Source of the DNA: Pisolithus tinctorius | Taxonomy: Eukaryota > Basidiomycota > Agaricomycetes > Boletales > Pisolithaceae | Assembly: GCA_024663395.1 (NCBI GenBank) | Contig: JANFAH010000009.1 | Coordinates: 372,001 to 436,000, forward strand | Direction of reading: 5' to 3' | Length of the DNA stretch: 64,000 nucleotides | Shown: positions 44,925 through 56,263 of the stretch, one piece after another | Numbering within the stretch: position 1 is the stretch's first letter | Layout of the letters: every line of letters starts with the position of its first letter | Position numbers and translations under genes: made by a program | Notes under the pieces: model-generated | The model's database searches: none | The model's input: only the letters and a program-made list of their open reading frames with translations | Told to the model about the DNA's origin: nothing

Positions 44925-46467
44925 TCGATGCGACTCGGAGCAAACATATCCTCGATACCCCCGGATTCTCTCTGCAGTTCGACGACGGTCGGAACGGCAA
45001 CACGTACCCCTGATTTATTCAGCTGCATCTCGCTCTCGCTTTCTCTTCTACCTCGCATTTACGCACAAACTCACATCACGATAATTATGCATCTTAACGA
45101 CCTCGTCGACACTGCCCTAATTGCGTCGCATCGCTATCACATTTATCTCGCTCGCAACTCGCCTCACAAAAGTGCCATATTGGTGGTGCCGTACGGATTG
45201 TACATTATACTTCCTTTTTTTCCCCTTGCTTTTCATTTCGGCTCTGTTCATTGTGTACTACCAACTACTCGTTTTTACCCTACGAATATTTTAGCACTGT
45301 GGAGTAATCGTTCCGTTATACTGGGGCTCATTGGTATCCAGTTCTTGTTCGGTTTGGTTCGGACGCACGTACTCGATGACGGGATAGTCTGACGTGTGTT
45401 ATTACTTCTGGCGGCTTTTTTTTTTCTCCTTCAGAGACTTTGTTTATTGTGACTTTCTTTTCTCTCAGTTATATCTGATCAACATCACGCACATCGTTCT
45501 GTTGTAGGTAGCATTGTACATTTCTCCGTATTCCCGTTGTGTCCTCAAGGGAAATTCAACATGTCCTTGAACACCTAGCGAATTGTGTGACATGACAAGT
45601 TAATAATAACCGTCGTCCCTGACCGATGTGTGTCGTCTGCAGTAAGTGGTCGACCGTTGCTCAGATGGGCTATTGCCAGTGGTCATTAATCATTCTTCGT
45701 AAAGCATTTTAATGTCCATGAAACCATGCCGCAGGTCTGAGTCGAAGGTCCACGCTGTCAGTTGACAGAAATTGTACCAGAACGGACGGCAGTCATCTCC
45801 GCCCTGACTGAAACGTATTATCCTGCCAGGTAGTGGACATGCTGCCAATACACACGCATTGTTCTCAGCTACCGCTGTTTGATTTTGAAACTCCTCAACT
45901 TTCCCGCTGATGCAGCTGCTTATCAGCGAACTACCTGCATAAGATCTATCTATTTACATCGATATGCGCCCGCCTGTATCGGCGAGTGAATTTACCGGTG
46001 ATGAGTCCCACTAGAACTAGAACTTAACCAGCGCTAGTCCCAACCGGCCAAACACCGACGACGCCGTGGACCTGTTTGTCAGGCAGTATGCAGAAGGTAA
46101 CTTGACTTACCGTACGTACTGGCGTTTCATTATAGGGGTAAACGTTGTGATAGGTCGGTAGGTGCGTGGTTCTAGGTCAAACCCAAACCCGCACCTCTGA
46201 TCCAGCCACTGCCGGGGCTTGGCTCCCACTTCGTTCATAGAACCAGCTGGGTAGGACTCGAACTCAGTCGATCATATGCCACTTCCGAAAGTCCCCGCCT
46301 AGTTCAACCAGTTCTAGGTCCGCGCTGTCTGTATATTGTAGTATGTACGGGCCTCTCCGTGATAGGCAGACTCAAAGCTGCGGTGCAGTTGAAATCGCGA
46401 TAATACCCCGTGCCAATTGTGCAACTTACATACTGTCAACTTGCTGTCAGTGTACGGAAGTTACTAC

Positions 46468-46770
46468 TTAACTTGCTATGTATTAGCTAGAAGTTCCTCG
46501 AATCTACCGCTGTCTTCCTCGATCCAGATTTGCGCCCCAGCCCCCACCTCCCTCCAGACTCACGACTGAATTGCAAATCGTACACTAGCCATGTGCCACG
46601 CTCGCCGCCCTGCAGACTCCAGTCCCAGGCGCACCGTTATTAAAAACGCACGGAACTTGCTAACTACTAAGAAAGACTCGCTTGTGCTTTTTCGATCTAG
46701 ATTTGCGCCGCCCACCCCACAGCTCACAGTAGAATTCCAAATTGTCTACTGCGTGCCACCCACCACCCAG
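46468..46770 (+). repeat. Diverged direct duplication, unit about 110-140 bp
   Basis: The segments around 46468-46605 and 46653-46770 share, in the same order, AACTTGCT, TCGATC(C/T)AGATTTGCGCC, AATTGCAAAT or AATTCCAAAT, and GTGCCAC. They differ by many substitutions and small gaps, so this is an old tandem-type duplication. No coding function is apparent. Confidence 0.5.
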
Positions 46771-49700
46771 AATTCTAGTGCTTGGCTCCAGACTTCCCAG
46801 CTCCGAGATCCTCCATAATACAATCTTGACAGGTTCTACGGCCCATTTCTGGAATCATACGTCGTATGCTGGTTCTGAATCTGTATGTGTGTATGTGTGT
46901 ATTTGTGCAGCAACGGCTCTTGCTTGCCTGCCTTGGTCGAGTCGGTGCTGATTGTGATTAATGTGTTGGTACTTGTGGCATATGCAGCATGCAAGCCAAC
47001 CTTCCCCACTTTGTGCTGGCATCTGGACCCAACTACGTTTAATATATCTCCAGCGCCTCGCAGTTTGTGACACCTTGTTCTTGTCCTTGTCTTGGTTGAC
47101 CTTTTGGCAGGAGCACAGGACCAGCCCAGAAAAGTCCTAGTACGATATGATACAAATACATGTATGTATGTATTGCACTTTGTATAGTGAGTCGTCCAAC
47201 GCGACTTCGGATCACTCATTGGCCAGGTATAGTCGTCGGATGAGGTCTACTGGGTTGACAGGTGCTCCACCCGAGTTGCCACGCATGATGACTACAGGAT
47301 GAGCACAGGCCTCGTAAATGAATCACGAGATGGCATGTGGGGAACAGCGCCGGATCGGAGGCGCTCAGTGCAAACATAGCAGTCAGCAGATGGACCAATA
47401 GCCCTATTTCTGGCCAAGGGGACTGTTATTAATGGGCGTAGGCCCAACCAGAATTTTCGCGCGCGGTCTCGATCGTTTGCTGTATGGTATGCATATGCTG
47501 TTTATCTACAGCCGACGGTGACGCGTCATACTTGTTCCATTGTCGGGGTCTTGCCTCCGGAAGCTGCATGGACCGACTTAGTAACATACCATTGCGTCTC
47601 TAAGATGCCGGAACTTAATCGAGGTATGTGGGCTGGCGTTGCCATGAGCCGGTCGGAACTAGTGATCTCGTCTGCAAGTGTTATGAACTATGCTTATGCT
47701 GTAGTACCTTCTCCAGAGATTCATCGACTCAGATCACTGATGTATGGGACTTGAGGCGTACATGTACTGCTGCGGCCCGCTGTGAGTAGTGGTTGCCGAG
47801 TTGATGAGTACTAGCCCTTTCGTGGCGATGACAGGCGGTGGATGGACAGCTGTCTAGCGTCACGTTGATCGCGAAATCGTTGGCAAACGACAGTCGCACA
47901 CAATACTTACCAGCACATACCGCATCGGAGGTAATAATAATCACCACGTCTTTTTTTTTCTTTTTCCGACTGTCGACCACATGGCACTTGCCATTGCGGA
48001 AAGGGACGGGTTCGGGCGTTGCCATCTGTTGACTGTCATTGTCCCAAGATGTCCGAGGGTCAAAAAAACGACCCGTATGTTGCGATGAGTATGGTGATTC
48101 CGGTTACGGATCACTGCACTGCCGCCTCAGGCGGTCTGTGCGGGGGACCCATAAAGGCACACAAATCGATGACCCTGCTGTGGGACCGATGTTTGCGCCA
48201 ACATGTATGATGAAATCACGCCACACCGCTTGTCCCGTGCCTCTTCCAGCTCAATCCTGTAGTAGGTGGGTTGAACCATTCATACACAAAACACGCCATC
48301 CGAACATCGCGAGGAATGCTTCACCATTCATCATGTCTTCCGTGCCCGTTCGCACAGGCCTCGGAGTATCCAATAAGCCTTCGGGGCATCCCTTCCGACA
48401 TGCAAAACCTGCCCCCGTTCTCTGGTTCCGTCCTGCTGTTCCCGGTGCGGGGTAACGTAAAGAACAACTCTGTCCGATTGCTCTCCGACCAATCGGAGTC
48501 CGCGCTACACGAATAAGGGTTGCTTAAGGGGTTATCAAAAATTATGTAATCAGGATAACAGGATAAAGCATAATCGCGACTTAAATTTTTAGTTAGCAGC
48601 AACCAATCACATTGCACGAGGCCGCCAGCCTGGTGGACTGACAGCAGGCACGCTCCTGTAGCCACTACATACATAAGTACTACGGTCGCGTCTCCGAGCG
48701 TTTCTCTTAGAGCCTGTCTGTCAATGACTTGACGACTCGCACACTATCGTCGACGTGTGTCATCCCATATCGCAAGGTTACCTTGATACTGCCAGGTAAA
48801 GTGAATGCTTTACTTCTTACGAATGCGGCGCTGTATCAGTGCGGGTAAGCCCATTGAGGGGCCCCCTGAAGGCCTGAGGCCTGATGGCCGCCAGCAAGTA
48901 ATGATCAGTACTTGTACGTATGCCCAGCTACTGGCTTTGGTAATGTTGGATCTTCAATCTATGAAACGAGAGTAAGAGAAGTACTGATTGCATCAGGATC
49001 GCGGTCGAATGACGCCAGGTTGGCGTCTCTCAATGACGGTCCATGAGGCTCTGGAGTCCGCAAACTGCGTAAAGCACACACACGTCTGGTGAACGTTGAC
49101 GTTGTTACAGCGTAAGTTCGATTGTGTTTTCAAATTCATCTACACGCCCACAAGCTATACATGCAGGGTAAGTTGTCGTTATCATGCCCCTGCGGGTGTG
49201 GGTATTTTGGGCTCGATCCAAGGTAGGATTGGACGTACTTGCGTTGGATGTATCCACCTACCGATCCAGCAACATCATCTAGCCTGATACCACCCACTCC
49301 ACAGCCGTTTATTGGTTAATGACCTCATCGTACCGTAATCAACCTGGGTTAGTTATTTTGACGAGAGCGACCCTGAAAACGAGGCTTGCGAGTGGTGAAG
49401 CTTGAGGGGCCGGTAGTAGTCTAAACAACCAATACTCATGTGCACCCTTCATGCAGGACTTCTGGGTAGAACCCGCCGTCAGTATGTACCGCGGAATATC
49501 ATTCCCCTCTTAGAAGGTGAATGCTAAGTGGCTGGGAGTGCTGAGTATTTGCATGACAGGTTGTCGCCAAGGCAACCTCGCTCTCTCGTGAGATGACAGT
49601 ACTGGTCATACTTCGTATCCAGGCAGCCTGCAAGAGTCACTCCAGAGGAGGTATACGATAGTACAATAGTTGGCCGGACTTTTACGTTGAGTATGTAAGT

Positions 49701-50300
49701 GCTGAAAGTGACCAAGACATGGTTAGGGGTTCAAGTTTGATTTGTATATGCTAACAAGAAGCTCAGGGTATAATTGCTACCTCGACGCGTTCCAGAAGTG
49801 GGCGAAAGGAAGGCACCTGCATGACTAAAGATCAGTCTTGATATACATACATGAGATGGCAAGGTACACGTGCCTATGACACGGGAGATATATTGATAAG
49901 CTCTGATTCTATTGATGACCTTGTTAGGGCGGTATGCATCAGGTCTGGGACGCTTTGAAACAACAGTATGAGTGGAGTGTTGACTGGGTACGCCGCTACT
50001 TATGATCCTCAGGTAACGGGATGAGATCACAGAGGTAAGAGAGCTAGGTAAGCGGTACACTGTATTACGCTACGGAGACTTTGCGCATAAAAATTCAGGC
50101 AGAAGTAAGCTACCGTAGAGCGTAAGGAGCTTCGACTTGAGAAGCACACTAGAATCTTGTTTCTTTTTTCTATTCTATATGACTCTGTACGGTGGGCTGA
50201 CGTAATCGTTGACTATGACTGCAAAAATGCATGTAGGTTGAAGTAGGGGGCTTATAAGCCCCAAAGGATCCCCCCCTCCCCTCAGACGTCCTTGGATCTC

Positions 50301-50549
50301 ATGCAGTGTGAAGAAGCCATTTCCTCGCAAGAAAGTGTCTCTCAGGTTGCGCTGCCAGCGGCCGAGCTCGAGAGCCAAAGCTGGAGCCCGTCAATTGACG
50401 CGACTAACGGGAAGATTATGCAGCTCTTGTTAGCGTTAGCCACTCTGCGTGGTCCTTCCAAATCAGAGACGAGTGATTTGGTTTCGCAAGATAAACTTTC
50501 CGATGAAAAGAAGGTAACTATTGTCTCCGGTGCGCAGTATTTGCTTTAA
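50301..50549 (+). CDS. Possible exon or small ORF of unknown function
   Basis: The frame starts MQCEEAISSQESVSQVALPA, is rich in Ser, Glu and Leu, and after DKLSDEKK reaches a GTAACT sequence that could be a splice donor (about 50516). Composition is protein-like, but no family is recognised and no next exon is evident. Confidence 0.25.
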   Translation: MQCEEAISSQESVSQVALPAAELESQSWSPSIDATNGKIMQLLLALATLRGPSKSETSDLVSQDKLSDEKKVTIVSGAQYLL

Positions 50550-51473
50550 GTACTGGACTTTCAACGTTAGACTCTGAGGGATCGTAGATATAGTTTCAGG
50601 GATTGTCCTGCTACGTCCTCGGACGTGGAATTCTGCTCTTAATTTTCGGTGTTCCACGGGGAACGTGAGTTACGTGCGTTCTTTCTATACTCGTCTGCAC
50701 ATCTCATCTTAAGCGGTTAGGAAGCAAGGGTTACTCTTCGATTTTGGCTACGGGACGTGGTGTCCTGGTCTCGTCCCCTCCGTTACGCAGTTAACCTGCC
50801 TGTGCGTCACAAAATGGTGAGTCGGCATTGTCCAGACATGAGATACCTCTGAAATACTTAATGTAGTATGTGGAGGCGTTGAATCTCTTCTCATGTGGTT
50901 CGGACATCGGATGACGTGACGTTGGCCTCGTTGCATCGCGTAGCTGAGATTATAAAATCACACATAGACTCGACGAAGGAAGTCTGGTGTCCAATTTTTC
51001 TTCACGTTTTCTCCAGAGGGATGACATGTTGCATCAATCGCCCCCTCTGCACATCTTGAACGCCGCGATAGGTGCGATAGGCTTCCTATCGATAGGTTGC
51101 GCATTGAACAGTTCGTGTCGATGATCATCGTATACACAAATGTACCACAAGTACTCTCAATCTGCATTGCGCGGTTAGTCGCTTGACACAGGCGATGACG
51201 GTATGTTTCCATCGTGCAATGGGTGGATCGATTCGATCATCACACGTGTTTCTCTTCAATCTGGGTGATTGTCCGGGCATGATAGTAAGTCAACTAACTC
51301 TGATAAGTAGCCAGTTTCATCCCTCTCAATCGTGCGCAGATATTGGGAAAGTTGAGGGTAAGACCACATATCCAGATTCGGATCAAGATCCGTACTCCGC
51401 CGCCACTATATATCATCTTGCCACAATCAACCTATCATCTCTTCTGCGCACTTAGTGTTCATCATCGTGCACA

Positions 51474-52087
51474 ATGGTGGGCTCCTCCGATCTCTTCACT
51501 TGTCATGTGATGATACCTTTATCCAGGGTGTCACCATCGAAAGGATAACACCTGGCGATGGCAAGACCTTTCCAAAGAAAGGGGGTGTGTGCGGCCCAAA
51601 ACTCCCTGCAGCTCGTATCGCTTGACGAGATTTCCTCATCCTATAGATAAAGTGAAGATACATTACGTGGGCACTCTCTTGAACGGCAACGTGTTCGACT
51701 CGAGTCGAGATCGGTGCGTAACCGTGTGTACTCGCGTTCTATCAACGCGATGATCGAAGTGTTCGACAGCGGATTGCCTTTCGAAACAGATATTGGTGTT
51801 GGGAAGGTGATCAAAGGGTGGGATGAAGGTGATTTTTTACGGGCGTCGTAGCGGCGAACGAAAGACTGATGAATCGGCTCTCGAACAAGGCGTCCCTCAA
51901 CTATCGCTAGGAGAGAAGGCGTTTCTGATCGCTACACCTGATTATGTGGGTGGAGTACTTTTCAGGAAATAGGCATTACGCTCAGCGAGCTCATACTCTT
52001 TAGGCATACGGTGCAAGGGGCTTCCCACCCGTCATTCCGCCAAACGCTACGCTCAAGTTTGAAGTTGAGCTACTGAAGATCAACTAG
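51474..52087 (+). CDS. FPR1: FKBP12-type peptidyl-prolyl isomerase
   Basis: FKBP12 is the cytosolic peptidyl-prolyl cis-trans isomerase that binds FK506 and rapamycin. The complete protein (about 108 residues) can be read from six exons. The first coding exon is the start codon alone (51474-51476), followed by a 50-bp intron (51477-51526). Then come [79 protein letters not shown], and [20 protein letters not shown], ending LLKIN with TAG at 52085-52087. Residues lining the drug and proline pocket are present: Tyr in IHYVG, Phe-Asp in VFDSS, Phe in PFETD, Val-Ile-x-x-Trp in KVIKGW, Tyr in AYGARG and Phe in LKFE. All joints keep the frame, so this gene looks intact. Confidence 0.95.
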
Positions 52088-53714
52088 GTCTATCTCATTT
52101 TTCGTTAGACGGGTCGCGTCTACTTGTTTGTATGTTGTACGATGGCCATGGATTGTCTTCTAGTAGCAACCCGTGATTACCCCCCACTTCGTTCGGCCTT
52201 CTACGTCAATTGTATGTTGTCTCATGTCCTCACGAAGACTTGCTTGAAATCCAACGGTTCCTGCGCTGTAGTTTGGCTCATGATCGATTCGTGTTCAGGT
52301 GGGTTCGACTTGCGCAGACGGTATGATCGCTACAAGGCCCACCTGAGGGTCCCATCGCACATATCAGTGCTCAGATGATATCGATTATCGCTCGCTGGCA
52401 TCTGTTTCAATTTGTATATGGCGTCTCCCAAAGCACAGGATGACGATCGACCGCGGCACCGTATTTTTGTCTTCTATGTTTTGTTTGATTTTATGTATTT
52501 CATCGCGTCACTGCTGACCGCATCAAAGCTATCGATCGGGCCATATTCGTTTCAAACTCACAAAGCCTTTTCATTCCGAAATGGATATGTTATGATGTGA
52601 AGTTCTGCGATCTACAACGTATATAAGGAGAACTTGAGTCATCTACACGCGCATTGCACACGAGTCGTTGCAGCCCGAAATGAGTATTTGGCAGATTTCC
52701 GCCACCATGATCATCGGGATTGCACAAACTAAGATGACTCGACATCCTGGCTGGTCTACATCCTTGGGACAATTGCATGGGAATGATGAGGGACTGGATA
52801 CTTGATTCTCGTCTTTCACCATGGTTATCAAAAACCCCGAACTGTAGTTTCACTTACATTCGAAATGCCTGATTCTCCAATATCTGAGGACGCCTTTCGG
52901 GAACCGCTTGCAAGGGTCAAGGACTTTCCCTCTATCCATCTGACGTGGTCCCGACGAAGCGGGTATATGATCTATATGTGCAGTGCCGTAAGTGAATTTT
53001 TGTGACCATGGCCGCTTTTGACCGATATTCACACAGATTCACTGGTAACAGCACAATTAATCCTCCAGGCTGGAATCGCCGAGACGGGGTTAGTGTAAGC
53101 TTACGGTATTGTGCTGCAAGTCCATCCACACTTACGAGATACCTTGGCACATAGAACAAGCAGAACGGCCAAGGATTTCGCCATGTGGAGATGAGAAAGA
53201 TTTGCAGTTAGAGATACGTAGTCCTGCATACCATCTCGTCCGCAATCTGGAAGTCTTAACATCGATCGTCGCCTGACGATACCTGCGCGAAAAGTATTGA
53301 AGCTCTATTGTATCACCCGAGACGCTTCAGAAGACTTTACATGCCAACTAAGCAGGGAGGCGGCGTTTGCTTCTTGTAAACGATTTCGCACATCGACTAC
53401 AACTATAACACTCACTGTAGTGGGTAAAATTGCAAGAACTCTCACAACCAAACTTATACCAAGTAGTTGTTGAGTGTTATGAAACGTCGCCCTGAATTTG
53501 TAGGTGGACAAGCTCGACTTACGGGAACAGGGAGAATTGGTTCCTTACAGTAGAAATGAAAATTCCTTATGAGTCAGTCACGGTGGGCTATGATTCCAGC
53601 AAGTTGACGAACGTTTAATGAACGACCTACCAAACATCGACTGAAACAGAGATGAGCTGTCCGCCGTTGCCTTAATCAATGCACCCATGGCGCTGTGAGA
53701 CAAGAAAACGTGGA
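52088..53714. other. Intergenic region without a recognised gene
   Basis: It lies between FKBP12 (plus) and the 3' end of the H15 gene (minus). The short frames near 52124, 52412, 52590 and 52932 overlap each other on both strands and resemble no family. I see no repeat or RNA gene. Confidence 0.35.
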
Positions 53715-55446
53715 TCAAGCTGTCAGCGATGACATCGGGATTTCTACCATATCCATGTCGTCATCTTCGTCTTCAGTACTCTCTCTTGATCCAGCACCCT
53801 CAGGCACACTCGCGACTGCTGTCCTATCTTTACCCTGCACTACTTCCGGGCCGTGAGAATACTCGTCCTCGCTGACATCAGCCAATTCTGCCAGCTGAGC
53901 AGCTAAAAGGGCGAGCTGGGCTTGTAGCGCTGCTCGTTGTTCGCCAGTGAGTTCCACCTGCGGCCCTGACTCTCCTACTGCACGGTCCCTCGATACAGCC
54001 TGACTATCAAGGGACTCGGTGGATGATGCTGATGGTCGCTCGGTTGACGTTGTTCCCGGGTTTCCCGCCATGTCTCCTTCACTCATGTGAAGCAATTGGC
54101 CAAAATTGATCGCTTTAAGGATACTTTGTGCAGCCTCCCAAGCATCGGCCCCTTCCCCCGTGTCTTGGTCCGGGTTGTCGGGAGGTTGTTTTGAGTTGAA
54201 GGATAAGGTTGACCGGTAGCAGGTATGGGGATAGAGGCCGGTTGGGGTGCACCCTGATAGTAATAGCCATAAGGATAACCTGGATAACCTGGTGGTTGAC
54301 CAGGGGGTGGTGGTCGCATCTGCGATCCATGCGCGATAAGAGGCGCATGTGTAAAGGGAGATGCCCCAGATGAAGTTGCCTGAGATCCGGGTATCACCCC
54401 CGGCGTGTGCGTTTGCGGTCGACGAGTTGTACGCCTTGACGTCTACATGTCATCCATTAATACACGAAGTGGACGACTTTGTGCCCGTGTCCTTACGTTA
54501 CCTCCTTCCCAGCTTTCATTCAGCCTGTATTTGCCGTTGGAACCCTTTTCCAGTCTACCCCTTTTGTAGGCCTTTTGTAGTGCTTGACTTGCTGAGGGTC
54601 GAAAATTGGTCTGTAGTGGATAATGCATTGCCATCCAACTGAACAAATCTTTCGGTGCACAACCTTCTGGATCTCCACAATCGAGCAGGGCCTCGACGAT
54701 CATTTCCTCGTAACTAGGAAGGTCATCAATGGTGTTGAGGGGTAGTGGTGGCGGGGGCGGGGGCGGTTGTGGCTGCGCCTGACGTTGTGCAGAGTGAGTG
54801 TGGGGAATATGCCAGTGCGGCACTTGGAAAGAGGGACGGCTGTGCAGGTAAATTTTGGGGATACGGTATGTGAGGCGGTGGAGGGTAAGGAGGGTAGGTG
54901 GCATGAGGAGCATAATATGGAGCATGAGGATAAGAAGGGTGGTAGTACGGCTGATGAGGGTAGTGAACGGGCGCCGGTGGCTGAGTGGCTGCAGGAGATT
55001 TCGATGCACTGGGTATAGCAGCGGCATCCAAGGTCGGCGACGAGGGTTGCGAGATACTTGCCTCTGGATGGGGTGTCCTTGCCTTGGGCGAAGTTTGCTC
55101 TGTTGGAGTGGTGGTGTCCAACTCAGTCTGGGCCTGGGACTCCTCCTGAACTTTCTTGGACAGTATGGCTGCAATGGCAGCCCGAATATCGTATGGCCAC
55201 ACTGAGCTCTTTACAGGGAGCGGCGCGTGGGCTTCGAAGGTCAGACAAATGTCGATGACCTGTGGTGGAGGCAACAGGCCCAAGTACTGTTTCTTGATCG
55301 CATAGATTTCTGATTCTGCGGCAGCAGGACCATAAAAAACCTGGTTACGCGTTAGAATAGCTGAATTGCCTACCAGTCAATGGTTGATATCTGTTCTGTG
55401 TCGGCGGATACACATAAGAGGGAGGTGCGGTCGTCGTCTGCATCAT
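53715..55446 (-). CDS. H15 (linker-histone-like winged helix) domain protein
   Basis: This is a probable nuclear DNA-binding protein. The start MMQTTTAPPSYVYPPTQNRY (ATG 55446-55444) is followed by VFYGPAAAESEIYAIKKQYL and LLPPPQVIDICLTFEAHAP. A long low-complexity part rich in Pro, Tyr and His comes next. The domain DLPSYEEMIVEALLDCGDPE ... FRPSASQALQKAYKRGRLEK ... GKYRLNESWEGG (about 54720-54500) looks like the linker-histone H15 fold. A second Pro/Gly/Tyr-rich linker follows. Next come AWEAAQSILKAINFGQLLHM, a Gln/Ala/Leu-rich helix (EQRAALQAQLALLAAQLAEL) and an acidic tail. TGA is at 53715-53717. Two or three frame breaks (near 54179-54184, near 54815, and possibly at the first splice) must be bridged. 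The domain call is by resemblance and the whole model is inferred. Confidence 0.65.
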
Positions 55447-55585
55447 CCGGTGAGCTGCACAGTTTTTCGTTTCAAGGTTTACATTCAGACTGCCAGCCGC
55501 AAGGCCGCACCACACGGCCATTCAAATATTCAATACTCAAGCACAGGCAACTAAATCTAAGCTAAACACCAAGATTCTGGGAATC

Positions 55586-56145
55586 TCACGACGCCTTTTT
55601 CTGACTGGTGATGTCGTTGATCGTGGTGTCCCGTTGAGCTAAGGCGGTTTCCTCTGGCGTCAACGACAAGAATGACTTCTGTGTGTCCTTGTGCCCATCT
55701 TCGTACCTGCAGAGAACGAGGTTCCATCGTAGTAAGGCTGACCATGGTAATGTTTCGACTTACTGGCGAGAAGACATGTTCCCGGTCACCGTAGTCGGCG
55801 ACGAACACACAGTACAAGATGGCGACTGAGTACCCGTGTTGTCAGTGTACGGTCAACTGGACCGCAATGAACGACGGATGACGCACCAGGTATCGTAGTA
55901 TATATCAAGAAACCTGACGCCCTGTACACCCAAGGTGGTCTGAAGTCCTGCATCGTGTCATCTTCAATTTCTTGCCTGGAGAAAGGACTTTTGCGGCTGT
56001 CGTGTTTGGTGGACGCGTAAAGTCGCACCCGCGGCCTGACAAGCTGCGCCGTTCTCAGAAGACCTGCTACTTGGTCCCAGCCTGAGCATGTTTTCGGTGA
56101 CGAGGCCTGGTTGCGTGGTGTTTTGAAGAGTTTTCGTGTACTCAT
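55586..56145 (-). CDS. Small mitochondrial-type membrane protein, unknown function
   Basis: The start MSTRKLFKTPRNQASSPKTC (ATG 56145-56143) is rich in Arg, Lys and Ser with few acidic residues, as in a mitochondrial presequence. The conserved-looking core reads DFRPPWVYRASGFLIYTTIP and then, after an intron, YCVFVADYGDREHVFSP. A single membrane segment spans the junction. After a second intron come VRRW and, after a frame break at 55687-55688 (a CC run), SFLSLTPEETALAQRDTTIN, ending QKKAS with TGA at 55586-55588. I recall similar short proteins in mushroom genomes but cannot name the function. It is divergent from the aldolase gene, 118 bp apart. Confidence 0.55.
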
Positions 56146-56263
56146 GAATTGGGCCGGCAGTTGGACAGCTCTTGAGGTAATGACCCTGTTATGTTCCCAG
56201 TGCTCCACTCCACCTGTTCATATTAATCCATGGTCTCACAGGTCTTGACTCTTAACCACTGCC

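Larger units (their letters stand above)
44925..51473. other. Gene-poor stretch of about 6.5 kb
   Basis: No recognisable protein family. The plus-strand frame continuing to 45392 probably reflects 3' untranslated sequence of the ECL1-type gene. A GT microsatellite lies at about 46884-46910 and an ATGT run near 47159-47176. A diverged direct duplication lies at 46468-46770 (listed separately). A frame of 127 codons on minus (46836-47219) overlaps the microsatellite and looks like chance. A possible exon at 50301-50549 is listed separately. CpG content is normal, so this is not the same kind of DNA as the retrotransposon nest. Confidence 0.4.

Noticed and set aside
44928..45392. Plus-strand frame with hydrophobic segments after the ECL1-type gene
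   Set aside because: It is T-rich 3' sequence directly behind the stop codon; hydrophobicity follows from base composition.
46250..46275. GTTCGAGTCC on the minus strand, like a polymerase III B box
   Set aside because: The flanking bases do not form a T-arm stem and no A box at the right distance completes a tRNA; a tRNA-derived SINE was considered but no tail or second copy was seen.
46836..47219. 127-codon minus-strand frame starting MSDPKSRW
   Set aside because: It runs through a GT microsatellite, giving a His/Thr repeat (KYTHTHIQIQ), and has no family resemblance.
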